From positions 1 to 38,541 of the forward strand of contig JAKUUI010000017.1 of assembly GCA_022448485.1 (NCBI GenBank): 38,541 nucleotides of DNA, read 5' to 3'. The notes beneath the pieces are model-generated. The model worked only from the letters and a program-made list of their open reading frames with translations. It made no database searches and was not told the DNA's origin. Of this stretch, positions 1 through 9,138 are shown piece after piece (within the stretch, counting starts at the first letter, position 1; each line of letters starts with the position of its first letter). A program made the position numbers and the translations under genes. The DNA comes from SAR324 cluster bacterium. Its GTDB lineage: Bacteria > SAR324 > NAC60-12.

Positions 1-850
1 AATACTTTAAAATTTATGCTGTATAGCTTCATTTGCTGTTCTGAACTTCTTTTTGTTTTTATGTATTCTAGAAAGTCGAGTGCAACTCGATGATTCTAGA
101 ATTACTAGCCCTTTTAGCCTTGAACTAGGAACCTGAAACTTGGGTCTTTTTTATCTACGGATTTCCCCCATAGGATGCCTTGAAGACGTTGACCGGCGAG
201 CTTTTGGTTTAGAATTCCGCAAGTGATTGATGTTACTAGTGGTGTAATCAGCCAGAGCGAGGGTTCAATGCTCAAGGGCTGGTTTGCTTCAAAGACAGGT
301 GATAAGAGATTGACTGCATAAAAAGGCAGTTGGGTCGTAATTATTTTGAGGTTCGTTAGGGAGAATAGTTTCATGGGTTGCCTGCTTACAGATCTGTTAT
401 TTCGATTAAATGGACACAAATCCACCAAATTGAATTCACAATTTCGGGTAATGATTAAACTCAGGAAACCTTGCAAGGGAGTGAATCTGGAATCTCTGTG
501 AGGCAGATGGCAGGCTAAGTTCTAGTGAAATAGTCCCTGGGGAGGATGCTTTCCTTAATTTTAGCTGATGAGATCTTTTTATATGGTACGGTCAAAATTA
601 AGTTACCGTGTTCTGACTGAGTTTATTGTCACCTTCGAATTTCTGACACCGCTGACTACCGGAGTGCTGCCTTGCGTGGTTCTGCCGTGACAGTTGATCA
701 ATGAACTTTGCACGTAAACTATGGACTAGTGTTTTCCAATTTGTGAGGTTGCTTTTTCAAGCATACTGGCAGGGGAGTCGGTTTAAGAGGTCTTAAACAA
801 TCTGTAAGCACACATGGGCAAATGAAAAAACGGTTCTTACTTTTAAGGAA
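1..850. other. Intergenic stretch with no supported gene
   Basis: No reading frame here has a convincing start, ribosome binding site or recognisable protein motif. The longest open frame (114-476, minus) translates to a sequence without domain character, and I regard it as chance. The only structure I see is the inverted repeat at 66-101, listed separately. The stretch lies downstream of the minus-strand gene at 851-3250 and may hold its 3' untranslated region. Confidence 0.5.
66..101. repeat. Inverted repeat, hairpin-forming
   Basis: TTCTAGAA at 66-73 and again at 94-101 (itself palindromic) bracket a perfect 6-bp hairpin, TCGAGT / ACTCGA (76-81 and 85-90), with a 3-nt loop. Two or three unpaired bases separate the inner and outer stems. 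No T-tract follows on either strand, so this does not look like an intrinsic terminator. A protein-binding operator or the remnant of a small repeat element is possible. Confidence 0.5.
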
Positions 851-3250
851 TCACGTTGACTGCAGACCATCCACGACGGCTCTTTGATCTTTTGCCTTAA
901 GCATAAAATCTTCCTCCAAAATGGACAAAATTTGTACGGGCATGATGGCAGCGAGTGTTTTGGGATCATCCATACCAAGCAGCACCCGAATCAGACGACG
1001 GTAAACTTCCATAGGCGAGCCGGTTGAATTTTCACTGAGTTTTAGTTGTTTTTCTACCCCCGCAGGTATCTCGAATTTCCGTTTTGTAGTGTTGTAATTA
1101 AAAGGAGAGTTGTTATTACTATAATAACCATGTGGTATAAATTTTAAACGCGCAAAATTGTTTAGAAATTCATGTGTTGTTTTGCTTTTTTCCAAATCCT
1201 GAGTGAGTTCGCTTTCAAGACTCACATCTGATTTGAATGAGCTTTCCAATTTATTCAGCAAGGTGAAAAAAGTGTGCGTGTTTGTCAACACATGATAGAT
1301 CATTTTACCTTCAGATGAGGTCATAGGTTTGCAGGCCTTTTTCAGGGCAACCATTTCAAATGGCTGAAAGGGATCGTAAACTGATTTATTTCGGTCTTTT
1401 GAAAAGGGGTCAGGCTTGTCAGCTTTTTTTGTTTTTTGAACCTTTGTTTTCGTTACAACAGGGGCCTGTTCTATTTTTTCTGCAACACTTGCCAGTTTTG
1501 ATTTCCTGGCAGTTTCTTTTATTCTTTGGGCTTGTACTCTGGCAACGACTGGTTTTAACTCTGAACGAAGTTCATCAACAAAACGCAGTTCCTCCAGTGC
1601 TCCTTGTCCTAACATTTCATCCAGAATCCAATCCAGTTCCTCCACTTGATCTGAACTTTGCTTCAAACTCTTTTCAGTAAATTCTGGATTTTGTCTAAGA
1701 AATGATACTGTTTGTTCGTACAAAGTCACAGTATCCTGATTTTGTACTCGAATCTTACCCAGTTCATTCCACTTCGATTCGACTTCCTTGATGGTTTTCA
1801 CCAACAAAACGCATGTTTGAGCGACACTATCAAAAATCATTGATGCAGAGGTTAGACTTGCGTTCTCATTATAGGCTTCTTGCAATAATGAATATGTTTT
1901 CATGGAGTCCCAGTCTGAGGCACTTGAAAGTGTATCCAAAAATTTACTGATTCGATTGCAGTACTGACTCATCTCCTTTTCCCCCTGTTCCAGTAACTCC
2001 AGCGCATGAAATATTCCTTCCGTAATTGGCGCATCAAACAAGTTAACATCGTTGACACTTTGCCGTATTTTTTGCAGTGTTTGGTTCTTTGAGGCAGCAA
2101 CACGTCCACCTTTTTCCAGCATCCCTTTGATCAAGCCCAAGGCTTTAACCAGAAAAACACTGGTTAATGTATCTGAAGAGGCATTGTGATAGATTTTTCC
2201 AAAGCAGATTGAAAGGTTTTGCAGGATGCCCGTTATTTCCCGTAAAGTTTCGTTAAAACCTCCAAACGTCTCAATAAAAAGTTGCAGATGCTTCAGCTCC
2301 TGTGTTGCATAATCGTGGAAGGATGTGATACTTTTCTCAATGCCGTCACGTTCTTTTTGCTCTTCCAGTTTTTTCAAATGCCTATTAAGAAATCCCAATG
2401 GTTCAAAAGGAATGCGGAGCAAGTGCATTCGGAGGGTCATATCCGTACGGGACATTTCGTAGAGTTCAAGACCCCAGTCAGGAATATTTTTTGAGGTTGG
2501 AATTCTTATATTTTTAAGCTTTCTTTCAAAACTGGAAAGATTGTCCAGAATTTCATTTGGGGAAGATTGCTCTGAAGTCGTTTTTTTTGATAAAGCATCT
2601 ATCAGTGCCTGCTGTTCCAATTCTTGAATTTGATGAACATTCTGGAAGAACTTATAAACAGATTGAACTTCCTCTACGGTCATTGGAGGATCAAAGTTAC
2701 TAATATTATTATTTTTGAGTAATTTTTCTGCAAGTGATGTGGCCTCTGTGAATATTTTTTCAACTTCATTTTTTGCAGAATCATCAACATTTGCCTCAAT
2801 TGGCAATTGTGTCCATTTCCCTTGTTGGTGACCGTCGCGGATTTCCCGGATTTTTTTCAGCGATAATTCAATTGCTTTTCCGGCTGAAAAACCACGTGGC
2901 TCTGTAGCATAAAATCCCTGGTCCAGGCTAAAATGAATACATTCTGCCTGGCGGATTATCTGATGCTTCATCTTCAGAAATCGATTTGCATCTCTATCGA
3001 AATGGTCTGGTGTGCGGCATTTATTATAAAGATCCTTGTTGGTTCGAGTAATATCTGCCAGCATTGAAACAATGCTTTCTTGTTCACCGGCCTGAAAAAT
3101 CCAGCGATTTTCTTTGCTCAGAGCACCATTAACAAATTGGGTGATTTTTTTTGTTTCCTTAACAGCTTCCTGAACTTGAGAGACAGGCTTTCGCTCCGCT
3201 TGCAGGGTCGATTTGGCCTGTTTTAATTGTTCCAGTGAATTAGTGGACAT
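851..3250 (-). CDS. Large helical cytoplasmic protein of unknown function (799 aa)
   Basis: I do not recognise a family. The start at 3250 is well supported: a GGAGGTG ribosome binding site lies at 3256-3262, about 5 bases upstream. There is no signal peptide or membrane segment, so it is probably cytoplasmic. The sequence is charged and predicted mainly helical, with several coiled-coil-like stretches rich in E, K, Q and L. A Lys- and Pro-rich linker at roughly residues 620-650 separates a long N-terminal part from a C-terminal segment of about 140 residues that contains an Asn-rich patch and ends in an acidic helix. It is transcribed divergently from dxs across a 163-bp gap and has no co-directional neighbour in view, so context does not suggest a role. 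It has no TCCGGA site, unlike most of the window, which may hint at a different history. Confidence 0.8.
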   Translation of the reverse strand: MSTNSLEQLKQAKSTLQAERKPVSQVQEAVKETKKITQFVNGALSKENRWIFQAGEQESIVSMLADITRTNKDLYNKCRTPDHFDRDANRFLKMKHQIIRQAECIHFSLDQGFYATEPRGFSAGKAIELSLKKIREIRDGHQQGKWTQLPIEANVDDSAKNEVEKIFTEATSLAEKLLKNNNISNFDPPMTVEEVQSVYKFFQNVHQIQELEQQALIDALSKKTTSEQSSPNEILDNLSSFERKLKNIRIPTSKNIPDWGLELYEMSRTDMTLRMHLLRIPFEPLGFLNRHLKKLEEQKERDGIEKSITSFHDYATQELKHLQLFIETFGGFNETLREITGILQNLSICFGKIYHNASSDTLTSVFLVKALGLIKGMLEKGGRVAASKNQTLQKIRQSVNDVNLFDAPITEGIFHALELLEQGEKEMSQYCNRISKFLDTLSSASDWDSMKTYSLLQEAYNENASLTSASMIFDSVAQTCVLLVKTIKEVESKWNELGKIRVQNQDTVTLYEQTVSFLRQNPEFTEKSLKQSSDQVEELDWILDEMLGQGALEELRFVDELRSELKPVVARVQAQRIKETARKSKLASVAEKIEQAPVVTKTKVQKTKKADKPDPFSKDRNKSVYDPFQPFEMVALKKACKPMTSSEGKMIYHVLTNTHTFFTLLNKLESSFKSDVSLESELTQDLEKSKTTHEFLNNFARLKFIPHGYYSNNNSPFNYNTTKRKFEIPAGVEKQLKLSENSTGSPMEVYRRLIRVLLGMDDPKTLAAIMPVQILSILEEDFMLKAKDQRAVVDGLQST

Positions 3251-3255
3251 TAGAA

Positions 3256-3262
3256 CACCTCC
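3256..3262 (-). promoter_or_regulatory. Strong ribosome binding site
   Basis: The minus strand reads GGAGGTG here, a near-perfect Shine-Dalgarno match five bases before the ATG at 3250. It fixes the start of the 799-residue protein. Confidence 0.75.
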
Positions 3263-3413
3263 AAGATATACTGAACTCGGTTAATAATTTTTTTGTCTTC
3301 ATGATGACAAACTGGTCACATCAGTGGATTTGATGGAACGATGAAACAGCTGAAGCACTACATACATTTTCAATTTATTCCCCTTTAAGAAAAATGGGAT
3401 TTTAAATTCAAGA

Positions 3414-5354
3414 ATGAAAACGTTATTAGAAAGTATCTCACAACCTCAAGAGATACAAAACTTAAATTTGCAAGAGTTGACTCAGTTGGCCAAAGAATGC
3501 CGGCAACGTATCATTGAAGTCACCAGCCAACGTGGAGGACACCTCGCTTCTTCACTTGGGACTGTGGAAATAACAGTAGCTCTTCTAAAGAATTTTGATT
3601 TTAGATTTGACCGAATTGTTTGGGACGTCGGCCACCAGGCCTACCCTTATAAAATTCTGACTGACCGCAATGAAAAATTTGATACGCTGGGAAAAGCAGG
3701 TGGCATCAAAAAATTTCTCTCACGAGACGAAAGCAACTTCGACCATTTTGGAGCGGGACATGCCTCCACGTCAATTTCCGCAGCACTGGGAATGGCCGTT
3801 GGACGTGATATTCAGCAAAAAAACCACCGGGTCATTGCCGTCATAGGTGACGGTGCAATGACTGGAGGTTTGGCTTTTGAGGCTCTGAATCACAATGGCT
3901 CACTCGATAAAAACATGCTAGTCATCTACAATGATAACGGAATCAGCATTGATCCAAATGTTGGTGCAATTTCAAAATTACTGACCCGCTTTGCCTCCTC
4001 CAGGTTTTACAACAGTTTCCGTGAAGAAACTCTGGAATTCGCAGAGAAAGCACCTTTTTCAGAACGATTAGGTCTGAGAACTACTTTACAGAAATTGCAC
4101 GATTCTGCAAAGAGCTTTTTTTCTCCGCCCAGTATGCTCTTTGAACAGTTAGGTTGGAGATATTTTGGCACAGTTGATGGTCATAACCTTCCGGAATTGC
4201 TGGATTTAATCGATCGAGTCAAGGAATTAGATGGTCCCATAGTGGTTCACGCCATCACTCAGAAAGGGAAGGGTTATGCTTTTGCTGAAGAAGATGCCCA
4301 CAAGTATCACGGAGTCTCACCATTTGAGCCAGAAGATGGTAAATTTATAAAGAAAAAATCATCTGGCAATGCGATCAGTTTTTCTCAGGTTTTTGGTAAA
4401 AAACTTGGAGAATTGATGGTACGAGATGAACAGGTCGTGGTTTTGACAGCTGCCATGATGAGTGGAACGGGAATCTTAGAACTGCAACCAAAATTTCCGG
4501 ACCGTGTGCTTGACGTTGGGATTGCTGAAGGTCATGCTGTGACATGTTCTGCAGGAATTGCCACCACTGGGAACAAACCGTTTGTTGCCATTTACTCTAC
4601 ATTTTTGCAACGTGCACTTGATCACATTATACACGACGTTGCAATTCAAAAATTGCCAGTACGCTTTATGCTTGACCGTGCAGGATTTGTTGGAGCGGAT
4701 GGTCCTACACATCATGGTTTGTACGACCTTACATATCTGCGCATGATTCCGAACATGACAATTATGGTACCACGTAACGGTGCAGAATTGTGCAGCATGA
4801 TGGAACTTGCCTATAATCATGAAAGCGGTCCATTGGCAATTAGATATCCAAGAGGAAATACTGCTAATCTTGATGAAAGAAATAGTCCACCTCTTGAATT
4901 TGGGAAAGCGCAAATATTGAGGAAAGGAAAAGATGTTGCACTATTTGCGGTAGGATTAATGGTCGATGCTGCGGAGCAGGTGGCAGATCTTCTTGAAAAG
5001 AATGGATATTCAACAGCTGTAATTAATGCCAGGTTTGTCAAACCTCTTGATGAGGATGTGATTGTTCAATTTTGTGGAGAAATACAATTGCTAGTCAGTT
5101 TGGAAGAAAACACAATTCACGGAGGTTTCGGCAGCGGTATACTGGAAACTCTGAGTAATAAAGGAATTTGTGTACCGACACTCCAGATTGGAGCACCTGA
5201 TCGTTTTATTGCACAAGGTACTCCGGATGAACAACTGACCGCATCTGAATTAAGCACGGAACAGATTTACTCTCGTATTCTTGAAAGGTTACCTGTTCCT
5301 GTCAAGAAAATCAGAAAGAAACGAACAGTCCAGCCAAAGAAACTCGCCTCATAA
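3414..5354 (+). CDS. dxs: 1-deoxy-D-xylulose-5-phosphate synthase
   Basis: The enzyme condenses pyruvate and glyceraldehyde 3-phosphate to 1-deoxy-D-xylulose 5-phosphate, the first step of the MEP isoprenoid pathway, using thiamine diphosphate in the cytoplasm. Visible motifs are the His in RGGHLASSLG (residue 43), VGHQAYPYK (His74), GAGHASTS, the ThDP/Mg motif GDGAMTGG at 145-152 with the downstream NDNGISI, and the transketolase-type pyrimidine-binding segment DVGIAEGHAV. In the last, Gly stands where most DXS have Gln (AEQHAV). The region before it, TAAMMSGTGILEL, is also divergent from the usual TPAM...GSG form. The length (646 aa) is normal, with a basic C-terminal tail. No clear Shine-Dalgarno precedes the ATG. 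ispD, a later MEP gene, lies in the same window at 17623-18312 but is not linked to it. Confidence 0.96.
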   Translation: MKTLLESISQPQEIQNLNLQELTQLAKECRQRIIEVTSQRGGHLASSLGTVEITVALLKNFDFRFDRIVWDVGHQAYPYKILTDRNEKFDTLGKAGGIKKFLSRDESNFDHFGAGHASTSISAALGMAVGRDIQQKNHRVIAVIGDGAMTGGLAFEALNHNGSLDKNMLVIYNDNGISIDPNVGAISKLLTRFASSRFYNSFREETLEFAEKAPFSERLGLRTTLQKLHDSAKSFFSPPSMLFEQLGWRYFGTVDGHNLPELLDLIDRVKELDGPIVVHAITQKGKGYAFAEEDAHKYHGVSPFEPEDGKFIKKKSSGNAISFSQVFGKKLGELMVRDEQVVVLTAAMMSGTGILELQPKFPDRVLDVGIAEGHAVTCSAGIATTGNKPFVAIYSTFLQRALDHIIHDVAIQKLPVRFMLDRAGFVGADGPTHHGLYDLTYLRMIPNMTIMVPRNGAELCSMMELAYNHESGPLAIRYPRGNTANLDERNSPPLEFGKAQILRKGKDVALFAVGLMVDAAEQVADLLEKNGYSTAVINARFVKPLDEDVIVQFCGEIQLLVSLEENTIHGGFGSGILETLSNKGICVPTLQIGAPDRFIAQGTPDEQLTASELSTEQIYSRILERLPVPVKKIRKKRTVQPKKLAS

Positions 5355-5611
5355 AAATTGACGGATTCGCAAATAGTTTTAAATATAACGGTTTGGGAAG
5401 CAGGGGGAATATATTTTTGATTTTATGTAAAGTTTTTCTTCTGACTGAGATAAAATCTGCTCCATTGAGTTTACGGAATTGTCGCTTTTAAACGGTCTTG
5501 ACTAAAATGTACGGCTTTTGCATCTGATGTAGCGTTGAAAGTTTTGCCGGGGATCCGGATAACTAATTCCGTGAGGAAATTGCGACAACCATTTATTTAA
5601 GGAAATTAAAT

Positions 5612-5989
5612 ATGTCAAACAATTTACTGAAGCAGCTTGAAGAGAAAATCAACGCAGCGGTTGAGACAATCGAATTGTCACGTATGGAAATTACTGATCT
5701 GAAAGAACAGAATGATGAGTTGCAAAATCGGTACGTAGATTGGGAAGAGAGGCTATCGGCTTTAATTGAAAAATTCGAACAGTTGGAAGAAGGAGAAGCT
5801 GTTGAGATAGAAGCAGAGGCAGAAGCAACAATTCAGAAAGTCGAAGAAGAGTCTGAAGAAGTTCAAGCTGAGGAAGTTGAAGCTGAAGAAGTTAAAGCTG
5901 AGGAAGAAGATGATACAGAAGGCCCCATTTTTGGAACTAGTGCAGATTCATATACTGAAGCTCCAGGATCCGCACAACACTACGCATGA
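5612..5989 (+). CDS. Small coiled-coil protein with acidic tail (ZapB-like architecture)
   Basis: A 125-residue protein whose first 65 or so residues form one long predicted coiled coil (heptads of L, I and V with many E, K and Q), followed by a Glu/Val/Ala-rich repetitive tail (EEVEAEEV-type repeats) and a short unstructured end. An AAGGA ribosome binding site lies about 8 bases before the ATG. The coiled-coil half resembles short FtsZ-ring-associated proteins such as ZapB in size and character, but coiled coils match many families, so this is a weak inference. Its stop overlaps the first possible start of the next gene (ATGA at 5986-5989), suggesting translational coupling with the TPR protein. 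Confidence 0.75.
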   Translation: MSNNLLKQLEEKINAAVETIELSRMEITDLKEQNDELQNRYVDWEERLSALIEKFEQLEEGEAVEIEAEAEATIQKVEEESEEVQAEEVEAEEVKAEEEDDTEGPIFGTSADSYTEAPGSAQHYA

Positions 5990-7719
5990 CGCGAACAGCG
6001 CGTTCTAGATCCCCCAGAATATTCTGCTCAGCTTTTTTGTCTCCACATTTAATTGCGAAGGAAATGAAGAATCAGTTTCTTCGCAATCTGCTCCCCTTGC
6101 TGTTTATAGGTTTGTTCTTTGGAGGGATGTTGCTCCCTCATGTTCTCCAGGCACGCCAGGCAGTAGGATTCCTTTCTGTTGATGTCCGCTACCCCTCAAA
6201 AGGACTGAATTGGCTGGAGCTGTTTATTCAGGAAGAACTTTCCCTGCAGTTGCAGCTTGCAGACCGGTTTTCCGTCATTGCTCCGGATAACATGCGCCGC
6301 TGGAATCAGCGCCTGCGGAATGCAGGAATGCTGGCCTCAAGCTCCTCTGATTTGCAAAACTCAGAGATTGCCCAGCTAAAACCGAACAGACTACTTCAAA
6401 TATCGTTACAGAAAGTCCTCAACCAGCTCTCAGTCACATGGGACATCAGCAGTTTCGGAGAAAGTAAATCCACACTGAAAATCCAAAATACTCATTCCTG
6501 GGTATCTCCGGATAAACTGATAGCTTCCCTCTTGCGGGACCTCGAAGGTGGGGACGCATTTTTCAGTAAACTCACTCATTTTCCGCAAGGTTACAGCTGG
6601 GAGGGGATCAAGCGTTTTTATCAATTGAGACTCAAACAAGTTCCAGCTCCTGATACATCTGCATGGAAAGTACATAAAGACGAATTGGAGTTATTGTTAT
6701 TCAGCTATCCATCACTGGCGGCTTCGATTCGTTTTTACAGAGCGGTTTTACTTATTATCGAAAGCAGCGTTTTGCTTCCAGCTCATGTTCCGGCACTAAA
6801 TTCTGCAGAAACAGAAATTTTGGCAGCCATGAAACAACATCCTGGTAGCAGTCAACATCACACCTTACTTTCACTCGTCCATTACCTCCGCAGAGAACCT
6901 TTGTTCGCCAAACAACAGGCAAATATTGCAAACCAGATAAATCCTGGCAACGGAGTGTCTTTGATCCTCTATGGTCTTACCGTCGGGAAAACCCCACAGG
7001 CAGGAACTGCTTACGTTAGTCGGGGGCTCAAACTTTATCCGTTTGTCGGTGATCCTAGCCCGGATGGCAGACAGCCTTACCACGTACTCGTCAAAGTTTT
7101 AGAACCATGGCTGATATCTGCCGTTTCCGGAAAAACACCGAGCTTCGAACAGCTGATGATTTCCGGACAGGAGGATTACAATGCACGTCGCTGGAAAGAA
7201 GCACTTCAGGCTTTTGAAGATGCTTCTGCACTCCAGCCGTCGCTTCCGGAACCACATCTGTTTCTGGCAAAATTACGCTTGGCGCAGCAGGATGTGGAAA
7301 GCGCACTCGTACTGCTTACTAAACTTCGAAAAAGATTTCCAAAACATCCTGACATCAACCTTTATTTGGGGTACGCACACGAGAAATTAAAACATCACCA
7401 AAAAGCGGAAACATTGTATCGACATGTACTTCACTTGAAGCCGGAACATCATAAATCACTATTGAGGCTAGGGGCTGTGCTCATAAAACTGGGAAAACGT
7501 AGGGAAGCTCGCAGTTTTTTAGAAAGTCTCACTCGAAAATATCCGATGTATACCGTGGGCTGGTGGAACCTTGGAATTGTCTATTATCAGCTTGGAGAAA
7601 TGGAGTTAGCAGAATCTGCATGGGAGGAATCGTTGAGGATTGAGCCGGATAACAGCCAAGTCAGGTTACGACTCGAACAATTGCGTGAAGAGTTCTCATA
7701 TGCATCGGCCTCACAGTAG
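5986..7719 (+). CDS. Exported TPR-repeat protein (577 aa, or 551 aa from an internal start)
   Basis: Two starts are possible. ATG at 5986 overlaps the upstream stop. ATG at 6064 (residue 27) lies next to an AAGGA and begins a classic signal peptide or N-terminal anchor (MKNQF, then a hydrophobic run, then LQA), so 6064 may be the true start. After it comes a domain of about 130 residues (VGFLSVDVRY...) resembling the N-terminal sensing domains of CsgG/TolB-like periplasmic proteins. The middle is helical. From about residue 390 to 565 there are roughly five tetratricopeptide repeats (for example YLGYAHEKLKHHQKAETLY and WWNLGIVYYQLGEMELAE). TPRs bind partner proteins, so a periplasmic or membrane-attached scaffold is the likely role. 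The partner is unknown; the small coiled-coil protein upstream is a candidate. Confidence 0.85.
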   Translation: MTRTARSRSPRIFCSAFLSPHLIAKEMKNQFLRNLLPLLFIGLFFGGMLLPHVLQARQAVGFLSVDVRYPSKGLNWLELFIQEELSLQLQLADRFSVIAPDNMRRWNQRLRNAGMLASSSSDLQNSEIAQLKPNRLLQISLQKVLNQLSVTWDISSFGESKSTLKIQNTHSWVSPDKLIASLLRDLEGGDAFFSKLTHFPQGYSWEGIKRFYQLRLKQVPAPDTSAWKVHKDELELLLFSYPSLAASIRFYRAVLLIIESSVLLPAHVPALNSAETEILAAMKQHPGSSQHHTLLSLVHYLRREPLFAKQQANIANQINPGNGVSLILYGLTVGKTPQAGTAYVSRGLKLYPFVGDPSPDGRQPYHVLVKVLEPWLISAVSGKTPSFEQLMISGQEDYNARRWKEALQAFEDASALQPSLPEPHLFLAKLRLAQQDVESALVLLTKLRKRFPKHPDINLYLGYAHEKLKHHQKAETLYRHVLHLKPEHHKSLLRLGAVLIKLGKRREARSFLESLTRKYPMYTVGWWNLGIVYYQLGEMELAESAWEESLRIEPDNSQVRLRLEQLREEFSYASASQ

Positions 7720-8045
7720 AATTTTTTATCAAAAAAACATTTAGGCTTCACATTTGCAGTGTGTAATCTATGGCCCAGTTTATTACTGCATAAATATTCA
7801 TAAAAAGTAGAATGTAACTGTAAGAAAAAAATTAATTTGTTAAAAAAATGTTAATATGTTGTACTTTCAGTTGAAAAAATTATAGAATACGGCAATTTTT
7901 GGAATAAAAAGCTTGCATTTCTCTTTTATAAACAATAAACTCTCACGCGAGGCTGGCAAAAGAGTCTAGAAGGTTATTAATCAAAGCAGAAGCATGACTC
8001 ACATGAACAGTAGGTTGCGTTGCAAAAGCATTTGAGGAATTAAAC
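7720..8045. other. AT-rich intergenic region with a long 5' leader
   Basis: A 326-bp gap between the TPR gene and the secreted protein at 8046. It is very AT-rich near 7800-7900, contains a promoter-like pair (listed separately), and ends with a GAGGA ribosome binding site 7 bases before the ATG at 8046. No small gene is supported. Confidence 0.5.
7859..7886 (+). promoter_or_regulatory. Possible sigma-70-type promoter for the gene at 8046
   Basis: TTGTAC at 7859-7864 and TATAGA at 7881-7886 are separated by 16 bases. Both are near consensus and sit in the AT-rich part of the gap. It would give a leader of about 150 bases. This is a pattern match only. Confidence 0.3.
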
Positions 8046-8654
8046 ATGAAAAATCTCATACTCTTACTCATATCTATCTTTTTTTCTGTCCAAGTTTTAG
8101 CTCAAACTGAAGATAGTCAGGAAGTCGCACCGACAGATGAAACTTCAAAAACAAATTTGGCAGGCGAATATATCTATGGCGAATCATACTTTAAAAAATC
8201 CAAGACAGGTGTAATTTTGAAATATTTGACGACAGGAGCCGGTCCAAGTTTGTTTTACGGGTGGCGCTTTGTTGTCTATAACACTGAAAAGTTTTTTATC
8301 GGAGGTACCGGATTCACCGGGCAGCTAGGGGATACCAAAAGCGTAGGAACGTACAGTTATGGTGGAATGATGGCCGGTTATGATTTTGTCATCTTTGACG
8401 ATTGGTATGTTGACTGGGGTTTAGCAGCTGGTGGCGGAGGTGCAAAAATGTTCAAAAATGCAACTTTCCCTAATAATGAAGGTCAACAGCAAGTAGCTAG
8501 TGGAGGAGCGGTTGTAGAGCCTTGGTTCGGATTTAACACTAAAATAGGAGAAAAAACTGACTTTAATTGGTCCTTCTCCTATTTCTTCACGCCAAATGAT
8601 AAATATATGTCAGGTGTCTCCTTCAATCTTCGAGTAGATTTCATAATTGAATAG
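8046..8654 (+). CDS. Secreted, probable outer-membrane beta-barrel protein (202 aa)
   Basis: Residues 1-19 form a clear signal peptide (MKNLILLLISIFFSVQVLA, then QTED). The mature part is rich in Gly, Tyr, Phe and Trp with alternating hydrophobic residues (for example GGTGFTGQLG, YSYGGMMAGYDF, GLAAGGGGAKMF), typical of small 8-stranded outer-membrane barrels. The C-terminus is a strand ending FNLRVDFIIE, which lacks the usual final Phe. The start is set by GAGGA 7 bases upstream. It stands alone, with its own possible promoter and a hairpin downstream, so it is probably monocistronic. Family and ligand are not recognised. It differs in sequence from the other barrel-like protein at 30035-30691. 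Confidence 0.8.
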   Translation: MKNLILLLISIFFSVQVLAQTEDSQEVAPTDETSKTNLAGEYIYGESYFKKSKTGVILKYLTTGAGPSLFYGWRFVVYNTEKFFIGGTGFTGQLGDTKSVGTYSYGGMMAGYDFVIFDDWYVDWGLAAGGGGAKMFKNATFPNNEGQQQVASGGAVVEPWFGFNTKIGEKTDFNWSFSYFFTPNDKYMSGVSFNLRVDFIIE

Positions 8655-8700
8655 ATCCAATGAATAAAAATGCTGGCACAACTATTTGGTTTACAGCATA

Positions 8701-8724
8701 ACAGCCGGAGTTGGCTGTCTTTCC
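8701..8724 (+). terminator. Possible terminator after the secreted protein gene
   Basis: ACAGCC / GGCTGT form a 6-bp stem with a 6-nt loop, followed by CTTTCC. The stem is good but the T-tract is weak. It lies 47 bases after the stop at 8654. Confidence 0.35.
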
Positions 8725-9047
8725 TATCATGCCCGCACATGGTCAGTTTTCGGACTGATCAATAATTATCCAATAATATTCAAGTGTGATTAATTTGGGG
8801 TTAAACTTCATTCGACTGGTGTAGTTTAGTGAGATCAATCATGCTCGCATAGGATGCTCTCCCAGTAAACAGTAGTTTTCGCAAATATCACACCTCTATA
8901 TCTGATCTACCATCTAACCTTCAGCTGAATTGATCTCCCTGCAATAGTCTTAGTTCAAAATGAGTGACTAGTCTACAAGAAACGGAAGTGACTCATTATT
9001 CTTTTACTCATCATTTAGCCGGGTCATCATAAATAAAAAGGCAGATT

Positions 9048-9082
9048 TTGTCATTTTCACCAGTTTGGTGAAAAACTGACAA
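9048..9082. terminator. Long hairpin downstream of gspN
   Basis: TTGTCA + TTTTCACC (9048-9061), loop AGTTT, then GGTGAAAA and TGACAA (to 9082) with a 2-nt bulge: about 14 paired bases. It lies 57 bases beyond the gspN stop. A run of T follows on the minus strand, but only about 10 bases later, so it could be a terminator for the gltA-gspM-gspN transcript or an mRNA-stabilising 3' hairpin. Confidence 0.45.
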
Positions 9083-9138
9083 GAACAATTCTGGCACCTT
9101 GTAGTTTTAAATACAGAAGAAAACCAGGACGGTTCGGA

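Larger units (their letters stand above)
8655..9138. other. Intergenic region between convergent genes, two hairpins
   Basis: A 484-bp gap between the 3' ends of the secreted protein gene and gspN. It holds the hairpins at 8701-8724 and 9048-9082. No reading frame on either strand looks like a gene. Confidence 0.5.

Noticed and set aside
114-476. Open frame of 120 codons on the minus strand
   Set aside because: No ribosome binding site or domain character, low-information composition, and an isolated position; probably chance.
4476-4913. 145-codon open frame antisense to dxs
   Set aside because: Lies wholly inside a well-supported enzyme gene and has no recognisable product.
9048-9082. Hairpin considered as an attachment site or mobile-element end
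   Set aside because: No integrase, direct repeat or tRNA nearby; a 3' hairpin of the gspN transcript is the simpler reading.
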